Assembly: GCA_021823905.1 (NCBI GenBank)
Contig: JAKALX010000199.1
Location: forward strand, 1-6,825
From: Chloroflexota bacterium
GTDB taxonomy: Bacteria; Chloroflexota; Dehalococcoidia; Tepidiformales; Tepidiformaceae
Length of the DNA stretch: 6,825 bases
Direction: 5' to 3'
The notes below the pieces were generated by a model. The model saw nothing but the letters and a program-made list of their open reading frames with translations. It had not been told where the DNA came from and searched no databases. Below are positions 1-5,225 of this stretch, piece after piece. The position numbers and the translations under genes were made by a program. Positions within the stretch are counted from its first letter, which is position 1. Every line of letters starts with the position of its first letter.

Positions 1-65
1 GCCGCGCGCTGCTCGCCGAGGCGCACAAGCCCGGGATGCATCGTGGTGGTCTTGCTCTGGCCCAT
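1..65 (-). CDS. Unidentified protein, N-terminal fragment (cut by left edge)
   Basis: Only the first 21 codons and part of the next are present. The reading begins MGQSKTTTMHPGLVRLG and stays open to the window edge. The start is supported by a strong Shine-Dalgarno match on the minus strand, GGGAGGA (complement of 71-77), 5 nt before the ATG at 65-63. A second in-frame ATG at 41-39 has no comparable site. The gene has the same direction as the MBL hydrolase upstream of it, but about 160 bases separate them, so it probably has its own promoter. The fragment is too short to assign a family, and I do not recognise it. The call rests on start context and open frame only. Confidence 0.5.
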   Translation of the reverse strand, partial: MGQSKTTTMHPGLVRLGEQRA

Positions 66-70
66 GGGCG

Positions 71-77
71 TCCTCCC
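71..77 (-). promoter_or_regulatory. Ribosome binding site of the left-edge gene
   Basis: On the minus strand this reads GGGAGGA, a near-perfect anti-16S match placed 5 nt before the ATG at 65. It is the main evidence that a gene starts here. Confidence 0.55.
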
Positions 78-203
78 GTCAGATCGAGTCCGGGCGCAGT
101 GTACGCGGCCGTCCCGTGCGAGCGATGCGGCCACGGTGGGTGGCGGCTACCGCTTCGAACCGGGGAAGTGCGAATGCGCGGGGCTCACGCCGCCCGTCAC
201 CCA

Positions 204-231
204 AATCGAAAATCGTGAATCGTGAATTCAG
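204..231. repeat. Heptanucleotide array, AAYCGNN family, site 1
   Basis: Four consecutive 7-nt units on the plus strand: AATCGAA (204-210), AATCGTG (211-217), AATCGTG (218-224) and a decayed AATTCAG (225-231). The TGA stop codon of the MBL gene (230-228, minus strand) lies inside the last unit, so the array begins where the coding region ends. The same 7-nt period and AATCG core recur at 4551-4577 and 6176-6210. No U-tract or strong hairpin is present, so it does not look like an intrinsic terminator. Confidence 0.75.
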
Positions 232-1268
232 ACCGCCAGCCAGTAGAGCGTCGTCCCCCGCATCACCTTGGCCAGCCGGCCGAGCTCGAAGAGGTACTCC
301 AGGTGCGCCAGCGTCTCGCCGACCGCCGCGCGTTGCATCCACGGCTCGAAGTCGGCCAGGCGGCCGGTCGCCCATTCGACGCGCCCCGCCACTTCCCAGG
401 CCGTGGAGCCGCCGGCGTCGACGCAGCGCATCATCTCTTCCAGCCGCTGGTCATGGTGGCCCTCGATCTCCCGCAGCCGCTTCTTCAGGTCTTTGATCGG
501 GAACTCGTGCGCCGGCAGCACGTACTTCACGTCGAGATCGACCAGCTTCTCGAGCGAGCGCATGTAGTCGCCCAGCGGGCTCCCGTGCGTCTGCGTGTGG
601 ATCGAGACGTTCGGCGTGATCGTCGGCAGCACGTGATCGCCCGTCATGAGGATCTTTCGATTCGGCTCGTAGAGGCAGATGTGCCCCGGCGAATGCCCCG
701 GCGTCCAGATGATCTCGAAGTCGAAGTCGCCGACCTTGAATGTCTCGCCGCCTTTGACCTCGGTGTCCGCCGGGACGGGCGAGACCTTGTCGAGCATGCC
801 CATCGAGCCCTGCGACATCTCAGGCGTCTGGAGCGGTGGCACGCCGTTCGTCTCCATGAACTTGCCCATCTCGTCGGTCAGGCCCTTGGGCGCGAAGTAG
901 CGGGTGTTGATGACCTCCGCGTCTTTTTCGTGCAGCACGACCTCGCAGCTCGACAGCCGCTTCAGCCGCCCGGCCATGCCGTAGTGGTCCGGGTGCACGT
1001 GCGTGACGACGAGCTTGTTGATCTCGGTCGGGTGCGAGCCGTGCTCGCGCATTCCCTCTTCGAGCGCCTGGTAGGCGCTGTCGGTGTTCCAGCCGCAGTC
1101 GACCAGGACGGTGTCGCCGCCGGCTTTCAGCAGGTAAGGGAGGACATAGGGCAGGCCCTTGGTCACGCGCGGGTGCTCTTCGAGGTCGCGGCGGAGCGCC
1201 TTTGCGTCCTCGATCGTGAACTGCGGAAACGGCGTCAGGAGCTGGTAGATCCCCTCGATGATCTGCAC
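228..1268 (-). CDS. MBL-fold metallo-hydrolase with LACTB2-like C-terminal helical domain
   Basis: This is a metallo-beta-lactamase superfamily hydrolase of 346 residues from the GTG at 1268, probably cytoplasmic with two metal ions. Visible ligand motifs, in order: THVHPDHYG (HxHxDH at about residues 90-95), TPGHSPGH (about 189-196), MTGDH (Asp about 211) and LPAHEF (His about 254). After residue 260 an all-helical region (HHDQRLEEMM, AWEVAGRVEW, AHLEYLFELGRL) matches the winged-helix domain seen after the MBL fold in LACTB2-type proteins. No signal peptide is visible. The substrate is not evident; the family includes thioesterases, glyoxalase II-like enzymes, ribonucleases and lactonases. 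Start choice: the minus strand reads GGAGG (complement of 1275-1279), then ATGTCC, then GTG. The ATG at 1274 would have zero spacing, whereas the GTG at 1268 has an ideal 6-nt spacing. The open frame continues upstream to a GTG at 1316 without a convincing site. Confidence 0.93.
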   Translation of the reverse strand: MQIIEGIYQLLTPFPQFTIEDAKALRRDLEEHPRVTKGLPYVLPYLLKAGGDTVLVDCGWNTDSAYQALEEGMREHGSHPTEINKLVVTHVHPDHYGMAGRLKRLSSCEVVLHEKDAEVINTRYFAPKGLTDEMGKFMETNGVPPLQTPEMSQGSMGMLDKVSPVPADTEVKGGETFKVGDFDFEIIWTPGHSPGHICLYEPNRKILMTGDHVLPTITPNVSIHTQTHGSPLGDYMRSLEKLVDLDVKYVLPAHEFPIKDLKKRLREIEGHHDQRLEEMMRCVDAGGSTAWEVAGRVEWATGRLADFEPWMQRAAVGETLAHLEYLFELGRLAKVMRGTTLYWLAV

Positions 1269-1274
1269 GGACAT

Positions 1275-1279
1275 CCTCC
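1275..1279 (-). promoter_or_regulatory. Ribosome binding site deciding the MBL gene start
   Basis: GGAGG on the minus strand directly abuts the ATG at 1274 and lies 6 nt before the GTG at 1268. Normal spacing therefore favours the GTG, trimming two residues from an ATG-based call. Confidence 0.55.
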
Positions 1280-1309
1280 GGGGAAAGGCTCGCCGCCCGA
1301 GACGGGTCG

Positions 1310-1325
1310 GCGGCACGTATGCCGC
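1310..1325. other. Short perfect hairpin in the MBL gene leader
   Basis: GCGGCA (1310-1315) and TGCCGC (1320-1325) form a perfect 6-bp stem around a 4-nt loop. It lies about 40 bases upstream of the MBL start, in the 97-bp spacer after the preceding gene. No U-tract follows on either strand, so it is not a standard intrinsic terminator. In a GC-rich genome a stem of this size can occur by chance. Confidence 0.35.
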
Positions 1326-1365
1326 ATCCTACGGACCTCGTCCGACGGTGGCAAAACGACGGGGG

Positions 1366-2037
1366 TCAGTCCGCCGGGATGTCGAACCGCACCGGCCGGC
1401 CCGGACTGTCGCCGACCTTCTGCCCCGTGTTGTAGAACCGGCCGTTGACCACCACCGAGATCGCCGCGCCGACGCGGTTCGCGCAGTCCGCGCCGCCCGC
1501 GCTGTAATCGACCCGGTAGCCACCGGCGGCAGCCGTCCTGGCGGTTGGCCCGACCAGCCCGTCGAACGCGAGGCTCACGGACGTCCCGGCCGGCGCGTTG
1601 AGCAGGCCGATGACGGTGTTGGGCGGGCTCGTCGCCGAAATCGTCGAGCAGTAGGCGCCAGCAGCGGTGACTGGCGGGGGCGCCTGTGTTGTCGCCGCGG
1701 TGGGCGCGGGCGGATCGGTTGGCGCCGGGTTCGCGCCGCCGGATTGCTCGCGTTGCGCCGCCGGCTTCTGCGTCGGGGTTGCAGTTGGCGACGGCGTGTC
1801 CGTTGGCGAAGGAGAGACAACAACGGTCTCGCCGCTCACCTGCGATCCGCTGACCGTTGGTGGCGGCGTGCTCGTAGAGATTGGCTGCGATCGAACTGGC
1901 GAACCGCTGCCGCCCTGGTTGAACATCCAGAGCCCAACCGCCGCCAGCGCGAGTCCCAGAATTCCCAGGCCAGCCCAGGCCAGCGCCTGCCGCGCAGGGT
2001 CGGAAAAGAACGCCCGGAGCCGCTCGCTCACGACCAC
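1366..2037 (-). CDS. Membrane-anchored Pro/Thr-rich protein with small Cys-containing C-terminal domain, function unknown
   Basis: I do not recognise a named family for this 223-residue protein, but its architecture is clear. Residues 1-18 are a short charged cytoplasmic segment (SERLRAFFSDPARQ). Residues about 19-39 are one hydrophobic helix (LAWAGLGILGLALAAVGLWMF), a type II-style or uncleaved anchor. Residues about 42-126 are a low-complexity Ser/Pro/Thr/Ala linker (SPSPTDTPSPTATPT), typical of an extracellular stalk. Residues about 127-223 form a compact, probably beta-rich domain with two cysteines (about 130 and 185) that could form a disulfide, ending VRFDIPAD. The pattern (PPNTVIG, GGYRVDY, then C..R.GA.ISVVVNG) resembles small beta-sandwich domains common in secreted Chloroflexota proteins; this is inference from memory. 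The start is GTG: an in-frame stop lies at 2082-2080 with no ATG between. A GTG two codons further in (2031) is an equal alternative, and neither has a strong ribosome binding site. Confidence 0.8.
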   Translation of the reverse strand: MVVSERLRAFFSDPARQALAWAGLGILGLALAAVGLWMFNQGGSGSPVRSQPISTSTPPPTVSGSQVSGETVVVSPSPTDTPSPTATPTQKPAAQREQSGGANPAPTDPPAPTAATTQAPPPVTAAGAYCSTISATSPPNTVIGLLNAPAGTSVSLAFDGLVGPTARTAAAGGYRVDYSAGGADCANRVGAAISVVVNGRFYNTGQKVGDSPGRPVRFDIPAD

Positions 2038-2047
2038 GCCCCGGTTT

Positions 2048-2138
2048 CGACGTGAGACGGAAGACGTTGGACGGGGGACTCAAGACGTGTCATGGCAGGG
2101 CGCCCTTAGCGTCTGGCGTCCGGCGTCTAGCGTCTAGA
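2048..2138. repeat. Inverted pair of heptanucleotide arrays (RGACGNN family) between PPK2 and the next gene
   Basis: Left arm (plus strand) units: CGACGTG (2048), AGACGGA (2055), AGACGTT (2062), GGACGGG (2069), GGACTCA (2076), AGACGTG (2083). Right arm units, inverted: GTCTGGC (2111), GTCCGGC (2118), GTCTAGC (2125), GTCTAGA (2132). Read from the loop outward, the right arm complements AGACG, GGACG, AGACG, AGACG. The left arm shows the same order once the decayed GGACTCA unit is bulged out, giving four 5-bp helices separated by 2-nt mismatches around a roughly 20-nt loop. The PPK2 stop codon (TAG, 2136-2134) lies inside the outermost right unit. The structure would form in the transcript between PPK2 and the gene at 2037-1366. 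It lacks a U-tract. Confidence 0.75.
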
Positions 2139-2937
2139 CAACCCGCATTCGTTCGATCCCCGCCTCCGGCTGCGGGTAGCGGAGCTTCAGCCCTTCGAGC
2201 CGCTCGATCAGTGCCCGCGCCACCAGCACGTCGCGACGCCACTTGTGGTTCGCCGGAACGACGTGCCAGGGCGCGTGCTCCGTGTTGCACTTCGCCACCA
2301 TGTCCTCGAACGCCTCCTGGTAGCCGTCCCACGCCTTGCGCTCGTCGAGGTCGCCCGCCCGGAACTTCCAGCGCTTGTTCGGGTTGTCGATCCGCTCTTG
2401 CAGGCGTTGGCGCTGCTCGTCCTTCGAGATGTGGAGGAAGAACTTCATGACCACCGTCCCCTCGTCGGAGAGGAACCGCTCGAACCGGTTGATCTGGTCG
2501 TAGCGCGCCTTCCACGTCTCTTTGGGAACGAGGTTCTTCACGCGCTCCACGAGCACCGATTCGTAGTAGGAACGGTTGAAAATCATGAACTTGCCCCGCT
2601 CCGGTGCGTGGCGGTGGTAGCGCCAGAGGAAATCGTGCGCCGCCTCCTCGGCGGTCGGCACACCGAAACTCACAACGTCGCAGCCGAGCAGGCCGACCTC
2701 CTGAAAGACGCTCTTGACCGTGCTGTCCTTGCCAGCCGCGTCGATCCCCTGGAGGACCACCAGCAGCGCGAACCGGCGGTCGGCGTAGAGCACGTCCTGG
2801 AGCTCGTTGAGCCGCAGCCGTAGTGCGACGATGTCAGCGAGCGCCTGCTCCTTGTCGCCGCTGCTCGTGTCCTCGGGATCGTAATCGGCGAGCTTGAACG
2901 GCCTGTCGAACGGTGGCACGAGCGGCTGATGGCTCAC
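2134..2937 (-). CDS. ppk2: PPK2-family polyphosphate kinase / polyphosphate:nucleotide phosphotransferase
   Basis: PPK2-family enzymes move phosphate between inorganic polyphosphate and nucleotides in the cytoplasm, usually phosphorylating AMP, ADP or GDP. This 267-residue protein has the full single-domain fold. It has a lead-in RPFKLADYDPEDT (about 12-24), Walker A GIDAAGKDST (about 64-73), a Walker B-region FNRSYYESVLVERV (about 120-133), a basic lid NPNKRWKFRAGDLDERK (about 185-201), and the C-terminal signature EHAPWHVVPANHKW (about 220-233). Walker A and the lid look intact, so it should be active; length and motifs look most like the class III / PPK2-related branch. Nucleotide preference cannot be read reliably. 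The GTG start at 2937 overlaps the stop of the upstream gene as GTGA, with GGAG (complement of 2947-2950) 9 nt upstream. The frame is open to a GTG at 3012, but that extension is the shadow of the neighbour's C-terminus. Confidence 0.95.
   Translation of the reverse strand: MSHQPLVPPFDRPFKLADYDPEDTSSGDKEQALADIVALRLRLNELQDVLYADRRFALLVVLQGIDAAGKDSTVKSVFQEVGLLGCDVVSFGVPTAEEAAHDFLWRYHRHAPERGKFMIFNRSYYESVLVERVKNLVPKETWKARYDQINRFERFLSDEGTVVMKFFLHISKDEQRQRLQERIDNPNKRWKFRAGDLDERKAWDGYQEAFEDMVAKCNTEHAPWHVVPANHKWRRDVLVARALIERLEGLKLRYPQPEAGIERMRVV
2934..2937 (-). promoter_or_regulatory. GTGA start/stop overlap coupling the PPOX-family gene to PPK2
   Basis: On the minus strand the four bases GTGA hold both the PPK2 start (GTG, 2937-2935) and the TGA stop of the upstream gene (2936-2934). 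Such 4-nt overlaps usually mark translational coupling inside one operon. Confidence 0.75.
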
Positions 2938-3551
2938 TGCTGGCCGCTCCGCTTCGCTGCCCGGCGAGCCTGTTGCGCTGCCGGCAGCGCGTCCTCGAAC
3001 GAATCCTTCCACTCCGCCTCGGGCGTCTCGCAGCCGGCCTTCGGCACGTACTTCGAGCGCTCGACCAGCTCCATCCGGTGGATGTAGCGCGGGCAGTTCG
3101 GAAAGACGCGCTCGACCCGCACCTCGACGATGAACTGCGCTTCCGGGAACTCCGCCATCAATGGGTGCTCGAAGTGAATGGAGGCGCTGCCGTTCACGCG
3201 CGTCCGCCAGCCGTGCTCCCAGTCGATGAACAGCATGCCCACCTTCGGATGCGTCAGGATGTTCCCGCTGCTCATGAACATGCCATTGCCGTCGAAGCTC
3301 GGGAACGCCAGCGTCTGCTCGTTCAGCACCCGCACGAACCCGGGCTCGCCGCCCTTGTACGAGCAGTCGAGGTTCCCGTCCGCATCGCTTGTCGCGAGGA
3401 AGAACATGTCGCGCGCTTCGATGAACGCCCGGTCGCGGTCGCTGATGAAGTCGTGCAGCGTCACGTCGGCGACCCGGTCAGCCAGCCGGGCGCTGTCGAA
3501 GCGCTCCTGGAGCTCGCGCTCGCCCGCGTGGAAGGCGTCGTCTCGGTCCAT
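2934..3551 (-). CDS. Pyridoxamine 5'-phosphate oxidase family protein (long form)
   Basis: This 205-residue cytoplasmic split-beta-barrel protein belongs to the PNPOx-like superfamily, and probably binds a flavin (FMN). Characteristic segments are FHAGERELQERF (about 7-18), FISDRDRAFIEARDMFFLATSDADG (about 35-59; a strand opening the barrel), DCSYKGGEPGFVRVL (about 62-76), LAFPSFDGNGMFMSSGNILTHPKVGMLFID (about 81-110), and a strand around RTRVNGSASI (about 116-125). The C-terminal third carries NCPRYIHRMELVERSKYVPKAG (about 152-173), typical of this longer branch. It is not PdxH, whose substrate-binding ends are not seen; the substrate is unknown. The start is the ATG at 3551, preceded by a G-rich site (GGGGGAG, complement of 3556-3562). 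It is first in a pair with PPK2 through a GTGA overlap, and divergent from another split-barrel gene at 3627. Confidence 0.92.
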   Translation of the reverse strand: MDRDDAFHAGERELQERFDSARLADRVADVTLHDFISDRDRAFIEARDMFFLATSDADGNLDCSYKGGEPGFVRVLNEQTLAFPSFDGNGMFMSSGNILTHPKVGMLFIDWEHGWRTRVNGSASIHFEHPLMAEFPEAQFIVEVRVERVFPNCPRYIHRMELVERSKYVPKAGCETPEAEWKDSFEDALPAAQQARRAAKRSGQQ

Positions 3552-3626
3552 TTCTCTCCCCCTTTGCGTCCGTGGCGCTGGTGTGCTTGGCTATCCGGGC
3601 ATCTTACATTGCGGAGAATACGTCCC

Positions 3627-4091
3627 ATGCCCAGCCGCCGCGGCCAGATCGCCCTTACCGACGCCGAACAGAAGCATCTCCTTGACAGCGGCTGGACCCT
3701 CCAGGTCGCGTCAATCGGTCCGAAGGGCTACCCGCACCTCGTCGCCATGTGGTACGTCGTGATCGACGGCGTCATCCACTTCACCACCTTCCGCAAGAGC
3801 CAGAAGATCCTCAACCTCCGGCGCAATCCGAAGATGACGGTCATGCTCGAGGACGGGAAGGCGTACAACGAGCTTCGCGGCATGGTCATCGAAGCGGACG
3901 CCGAGCTCGTGGACGACCCGCATTTCACCGCCCAGGTGATGGCGAAAGTCGGCGAAAAGTACAACGGCATCCCGGCGCGCACGGACACGCCGGACGCGGC
4001 GCTTGCAGTCGCGTCGAAGCGCGTGGTTGTTCGCGTGCGGCCGGTCGAGGTCTACAGCTGGGACCACTCGAAGCTCGGCGGGAAGTATTAG
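3627..4091 (+). CDS. PPOX-class split-barrel protein (pyridoxamine oxidase-like, possibly F420- or FMN-dependent)
   Basis: This 154-residue protein is of the short PNPOx-like type that includes the mycobacterial Rv1155 group, which binds F420 or FMN. Visible segments are a first strand TLQVASIGPKGYPHLVAMWYVVIDG (about 24-48), the cofactor-phosphate region HFTTFRKSQKILNLRRNPKMTVMLEDG (about 51-77), ELRGMVIEADAELVDD (about 82-97), and a closing strand VVVRVRPVEVYSWDHSKLGG (about 133-152). The K..NLRRNP pattern is typical of cofactor binding in the family; the cofactor and substrate cannot be decided from sequence alone. The start is the ATG at 3627: it has GGAG at 3613-3616, 10 nt upstream, and homology begins here. 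The open frame continues far upstream only because it shadows the opposite-strand gene. The next gene follows after 9 nt with its ribosome binding site overlapping this stop codon, so the two are probably co-translated. Confidence 0.92.
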   Translation: MPSRRGQIALTDAEQKHLLDSGWTLQVASIGPKGYPHLVAMWYVVIDGVIHFTTFRKSQKILNLRRNPKMTVMLEDGKAYNELRGMVIEADAELVDDPHFTAQVMAKVGEKYNGIPARTDTPDAALAVASKRVVVRVRPVEVYSWDHSKLGGKY

Positions 4092-4094
4092 GAG
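4090..4094 (+). promoter_or_regulatory. Ribosome binding site overlapping the upstream stop codon
   Basis: AGGAG lies 6 nt before the ATG at 4101 and shares its first two bases with the TAG stop at 4089-4091. This fixes the downstream start and suggests translational coupling of the two split-barrel genes. Confidence 0.7.
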
Positions 4095-4100
4095 TACGAA

Positions 4101-4544
4101 ATGGCCGCGAAGACGACGATGACCCGCGCGGAGCGCGAGGCGTTTCTTGCTGGCGTTCACGTGGGCGTGCTTTCGGTAGCCGGGAACGACGGCGAAGCGC
4201 CCCTCCAGGCGCCCATCTGGTACGCCTACGAGCCGGGCAGCGAAGTCCGCTTCACCACCGGCGCGAACTCGCTGAAAGCAGGCCGCCTTCGGGCCGCTGG
4301 CCGGGCCAGTCTCTGCGTTCAGACTGAGGCGCCGCCATATGCGTACGTGGTTGTCGAAGGACCGGTCACCATCGAGGAAATCGACTTCGAGCGTGACGCT
4401 CGCGCGATCGCCGTCCGCTATCTCGGCGAACACGGCGCGGCGGCCTACCTTCGCGGCACAACCGCGGAGAGCGCCCGCGCGAATTCGATCCTGGTGCGTC
4501 TGCGGCCCGACGCCTGGCACACGACGGACTATGGCAAGGCCTGA
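4101..4544 (+). CDS. PPOX-class split-barrel protein (pyridoxamine oxidase-like), second of tandem pair
   Basis: This 147-residue cytoplasmic protein has the short PNPOx-like fold: helix MTRAEREAFLAG (about 7-18), strand HVGVLSVAGNDGEAPLQAPIWYAYEPG (about 20-46), VRFTTGANSLKAGRLRAAGRASLCVQTE (about 49-76), the strand PYAYVVVEGPVTI (about 79-91), and a closing VRLRPDAWHTTDYG (about 132-145). The T.....K...L...GRASLCVQ pattern occupies the position of the cofactor-phosphate site. It differs clearly from its neighbour at 3627, so the pair is not a recent duplication; the two may be partners or carry separate activities. The cofactor (FMN, F420 or none) and substrate are unknown. Its stop codon is 4 nt from the convergent ruvC stop, leaving no room for a terminator between them. 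Confidence 0.92.
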   Translation: MAAKTTMTRAEREAFLAGVHVGVLSVAGNDGEAPLQAPIWYAYEPGSEVRFTTGANSLKAGRLRAAGRASLCVQTEAPPYAYVVVEGPVTIEEIDFERDARAIAVRYLGEHGAAAYLRGTTAESARANSILVRLRPDAWHTTDYGKA

Positions 4545-4548
4545 CGCG

Positions 4549-5046
4549 TCAATCGGCAACCGGCAATCGTGACTCGATCCGCCCGTGCGCCCAGCAGGTG
4601 ATCGCCACCGCCAAGGCGTCCGCCGCGTCCGCGGGCGAAGGGACCACCGCCAGCCCGAGCTGCATCCGGACCATCTCCGCGATCTGCGCCTTCTCGCCAC
4701 GCCCGTAACCCGCGACCGTCTGCTTCACCATCGCGGGCGCGTACTCGGACACGATGAGTCCCGAATCGGCGAGCGCCAGGATAGCGGCGGCCCGCGCCTC
4801 GCCCAGCGTCATCGCGCTGCGCGAGTTGTTGCCCACGAACGACGACTCGATCGCCGCCGCGTCCACGTGCCATTCTCGCGCGACGGCCAGGACACCGTCG
4901 CGAATGACCACGAGCCGCTCGATCCGGCCGTTCGCCGGCTTCGTTCGCACAACCCCGTGGGCGAGATGCACGCAGCGGTCGCCGTCGATCGCGATGACAC
5001 CCCAGCCCGTCGCCATCAACCCCGGGTCGATTCCAAGAATCCGCAT
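4549..5046 (-). CDS. ruvC: Crossover junction endodeoxyribonuclease RuvC (Holliday-junction resolvase)
   Basis: RuvC cuts Holliday junctions symmetrically in concert with the RuvAB branch-migration motor. The 165-residue protein is full length. The four acidic catalytic residues are in place: Asp7 in MRILGIDPG, Glu67 in AIESSFVGNN, and Asp140 and Asp143 in SPADAADALAVA, matching D7, E66, D138 and D141 of the E. coli enzyme. RSAMTLGEARAAAILA and VSEYAPAMVKQTVAGYGRGEKAQI are also family-typical. The ATG at 5046 is the only reasonable start, as the frame just upstream lacks start codons; its ribosome binding site is weak (GGCGG abutting the ATG). ruvA and ruvB are not in the window. The last residues (SRLPVAD) and the TGA stop are encoded by a heptanucleotide array (4551-4571), so the tail is probably not ancestral. 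It is convergent with the gene at 4101 and divergent from ribF. Confidence 0.97.
   Translation of the reverse strand: MRILGIDPGLMATGWGVIAIDGDRCVHLAHGVVRTKPANGRIERLVVIRDGVLAVAREWHVDAAAIESSFVGNNSRSAMTLGEARAAAILALADSGLIVSEYAPAMVKQTVAGYGRGEKAQIAEMVRMQLGLAVVPSPADAADALAVAITCWAHGRIESRLPVAD
4551..4577. repeat. Heptanucleotide array, AAYCGNN family, site 2, inside the ruvC 3' end
   Basis: Units on the plus strand: AATCGGC (4551-4557), AACCGGC (4558-4564), AATCGTG (4565-4571), then a decayed ACTCGAT up to about 4577. The 20 bases at 4550-4569 recur near tyrS (6182-6208), where one extra 7-nt unit is inserted. On the minus strand the array encodes the RuvC tail and supplies part of its TGA stop. Confidence 0.8.
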
Positions 5047-5115
5047 GCCGCCACGATATCCGGTCCGTGCGCCAACTCCTAACGCGGTGGCAGCAAACCG
5101 ATGAAGCCTGATCCG

Positions 5116-5198
5116 TAGGACACAGAGACACAGAGAGCACGGAGGGGGCCTGGATCCTCCGCGGTTGTTCTCCGTGGGCTCCGTGTCTCTGTGTCTTA
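5116..5198. repeat. Long inverted repeat in the ruvC/ribF divergent spacer (ACACAGAG-type units)
   Basis: GACACAGAGACAC (5119-5131) is perfectly complementary to GTGTCTCTGTGTC (5183-5195), extending outward by three more pairs including one G-T. A second inner match pairs CACGGAG (5138-5144) with CTCCGTG (5170-5176; a second copy at 5179-5185). GGAGG (5141-5145) and CCTCC (5156-5160) could instead form a small central hairpin around GGATCC. Each arm is itself a degenerate tandem repeat: ACACAGAG occurs twice at 5120-5135. The element fills the middle of the 179-bp spacer between the ruvC start (5046) and the ribF start (5226), where promoters for both genes must lie. I see no convincing sigma70 hexamers around it. 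Confidence 0.85.
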
Positions 5199-5225
5199 AA
5201 CCCCCGGCGCTGCTAGGCTTTGGCC

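Noticed and set aside
98..103. Possible -10 box (TACACT on the minus strand) for the left-edge gene
   Set aside because: No acceptable -35 hexamer at 16-18 bp; in GC-rich sequence a lone weak -10 is not evidence.
150..166. TTCGAA-containing stretch resembling a tRNA T-loop on either strand
   Set aside because: The flanking bases do not form a 5-bp T-stem, and no acceptor or anticodon stem can be built around it.
204..231. CRISPR-like interpretation of the heptad arrays
   Set aside because: Units are 7 nt and directly adjacent, with no unique spacers and no cas genes in the window.
222..1448. Long plus-strand open frame of 408 codons opposite the MBL gene
   Set aside because: Its product is Arg/His/Leu/Val-rich low-specificity sequence typical of an antisense shadow, while the minus strand encodes intact MBL motifs.
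3556..3582. Resemblance of the sequence before the gene at 3551 to the CTCCGTG-type repeat
   Set aside because: Only a few bases match (GCGTCCGTGG), no second arm exists, and the G-rich part is better explained as the ribosome binding site.
3587..3609. Possible promoter (TTGGCT and TTACAT) upstream of the gene at 3627
   Set aside because: Spacing between the hexamers is only 11 bp, too short for a sigma70 promoter.
2913..3626. Upstream in-frame extension of the gene at 3627 (would give about 392 residues)
   Set aside because: The extra part lies antisense to the intact PPOX-family gene at 3551-2934, and homology and the ribosome binding site start at 3627.
4541..4552. Bidirectional terminator between the convergent stops of the split-barrel gene and ruvC
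   Set aside because: Only 4 nt separate the stops, and there is no stem-loop with a U-tract on either strand.
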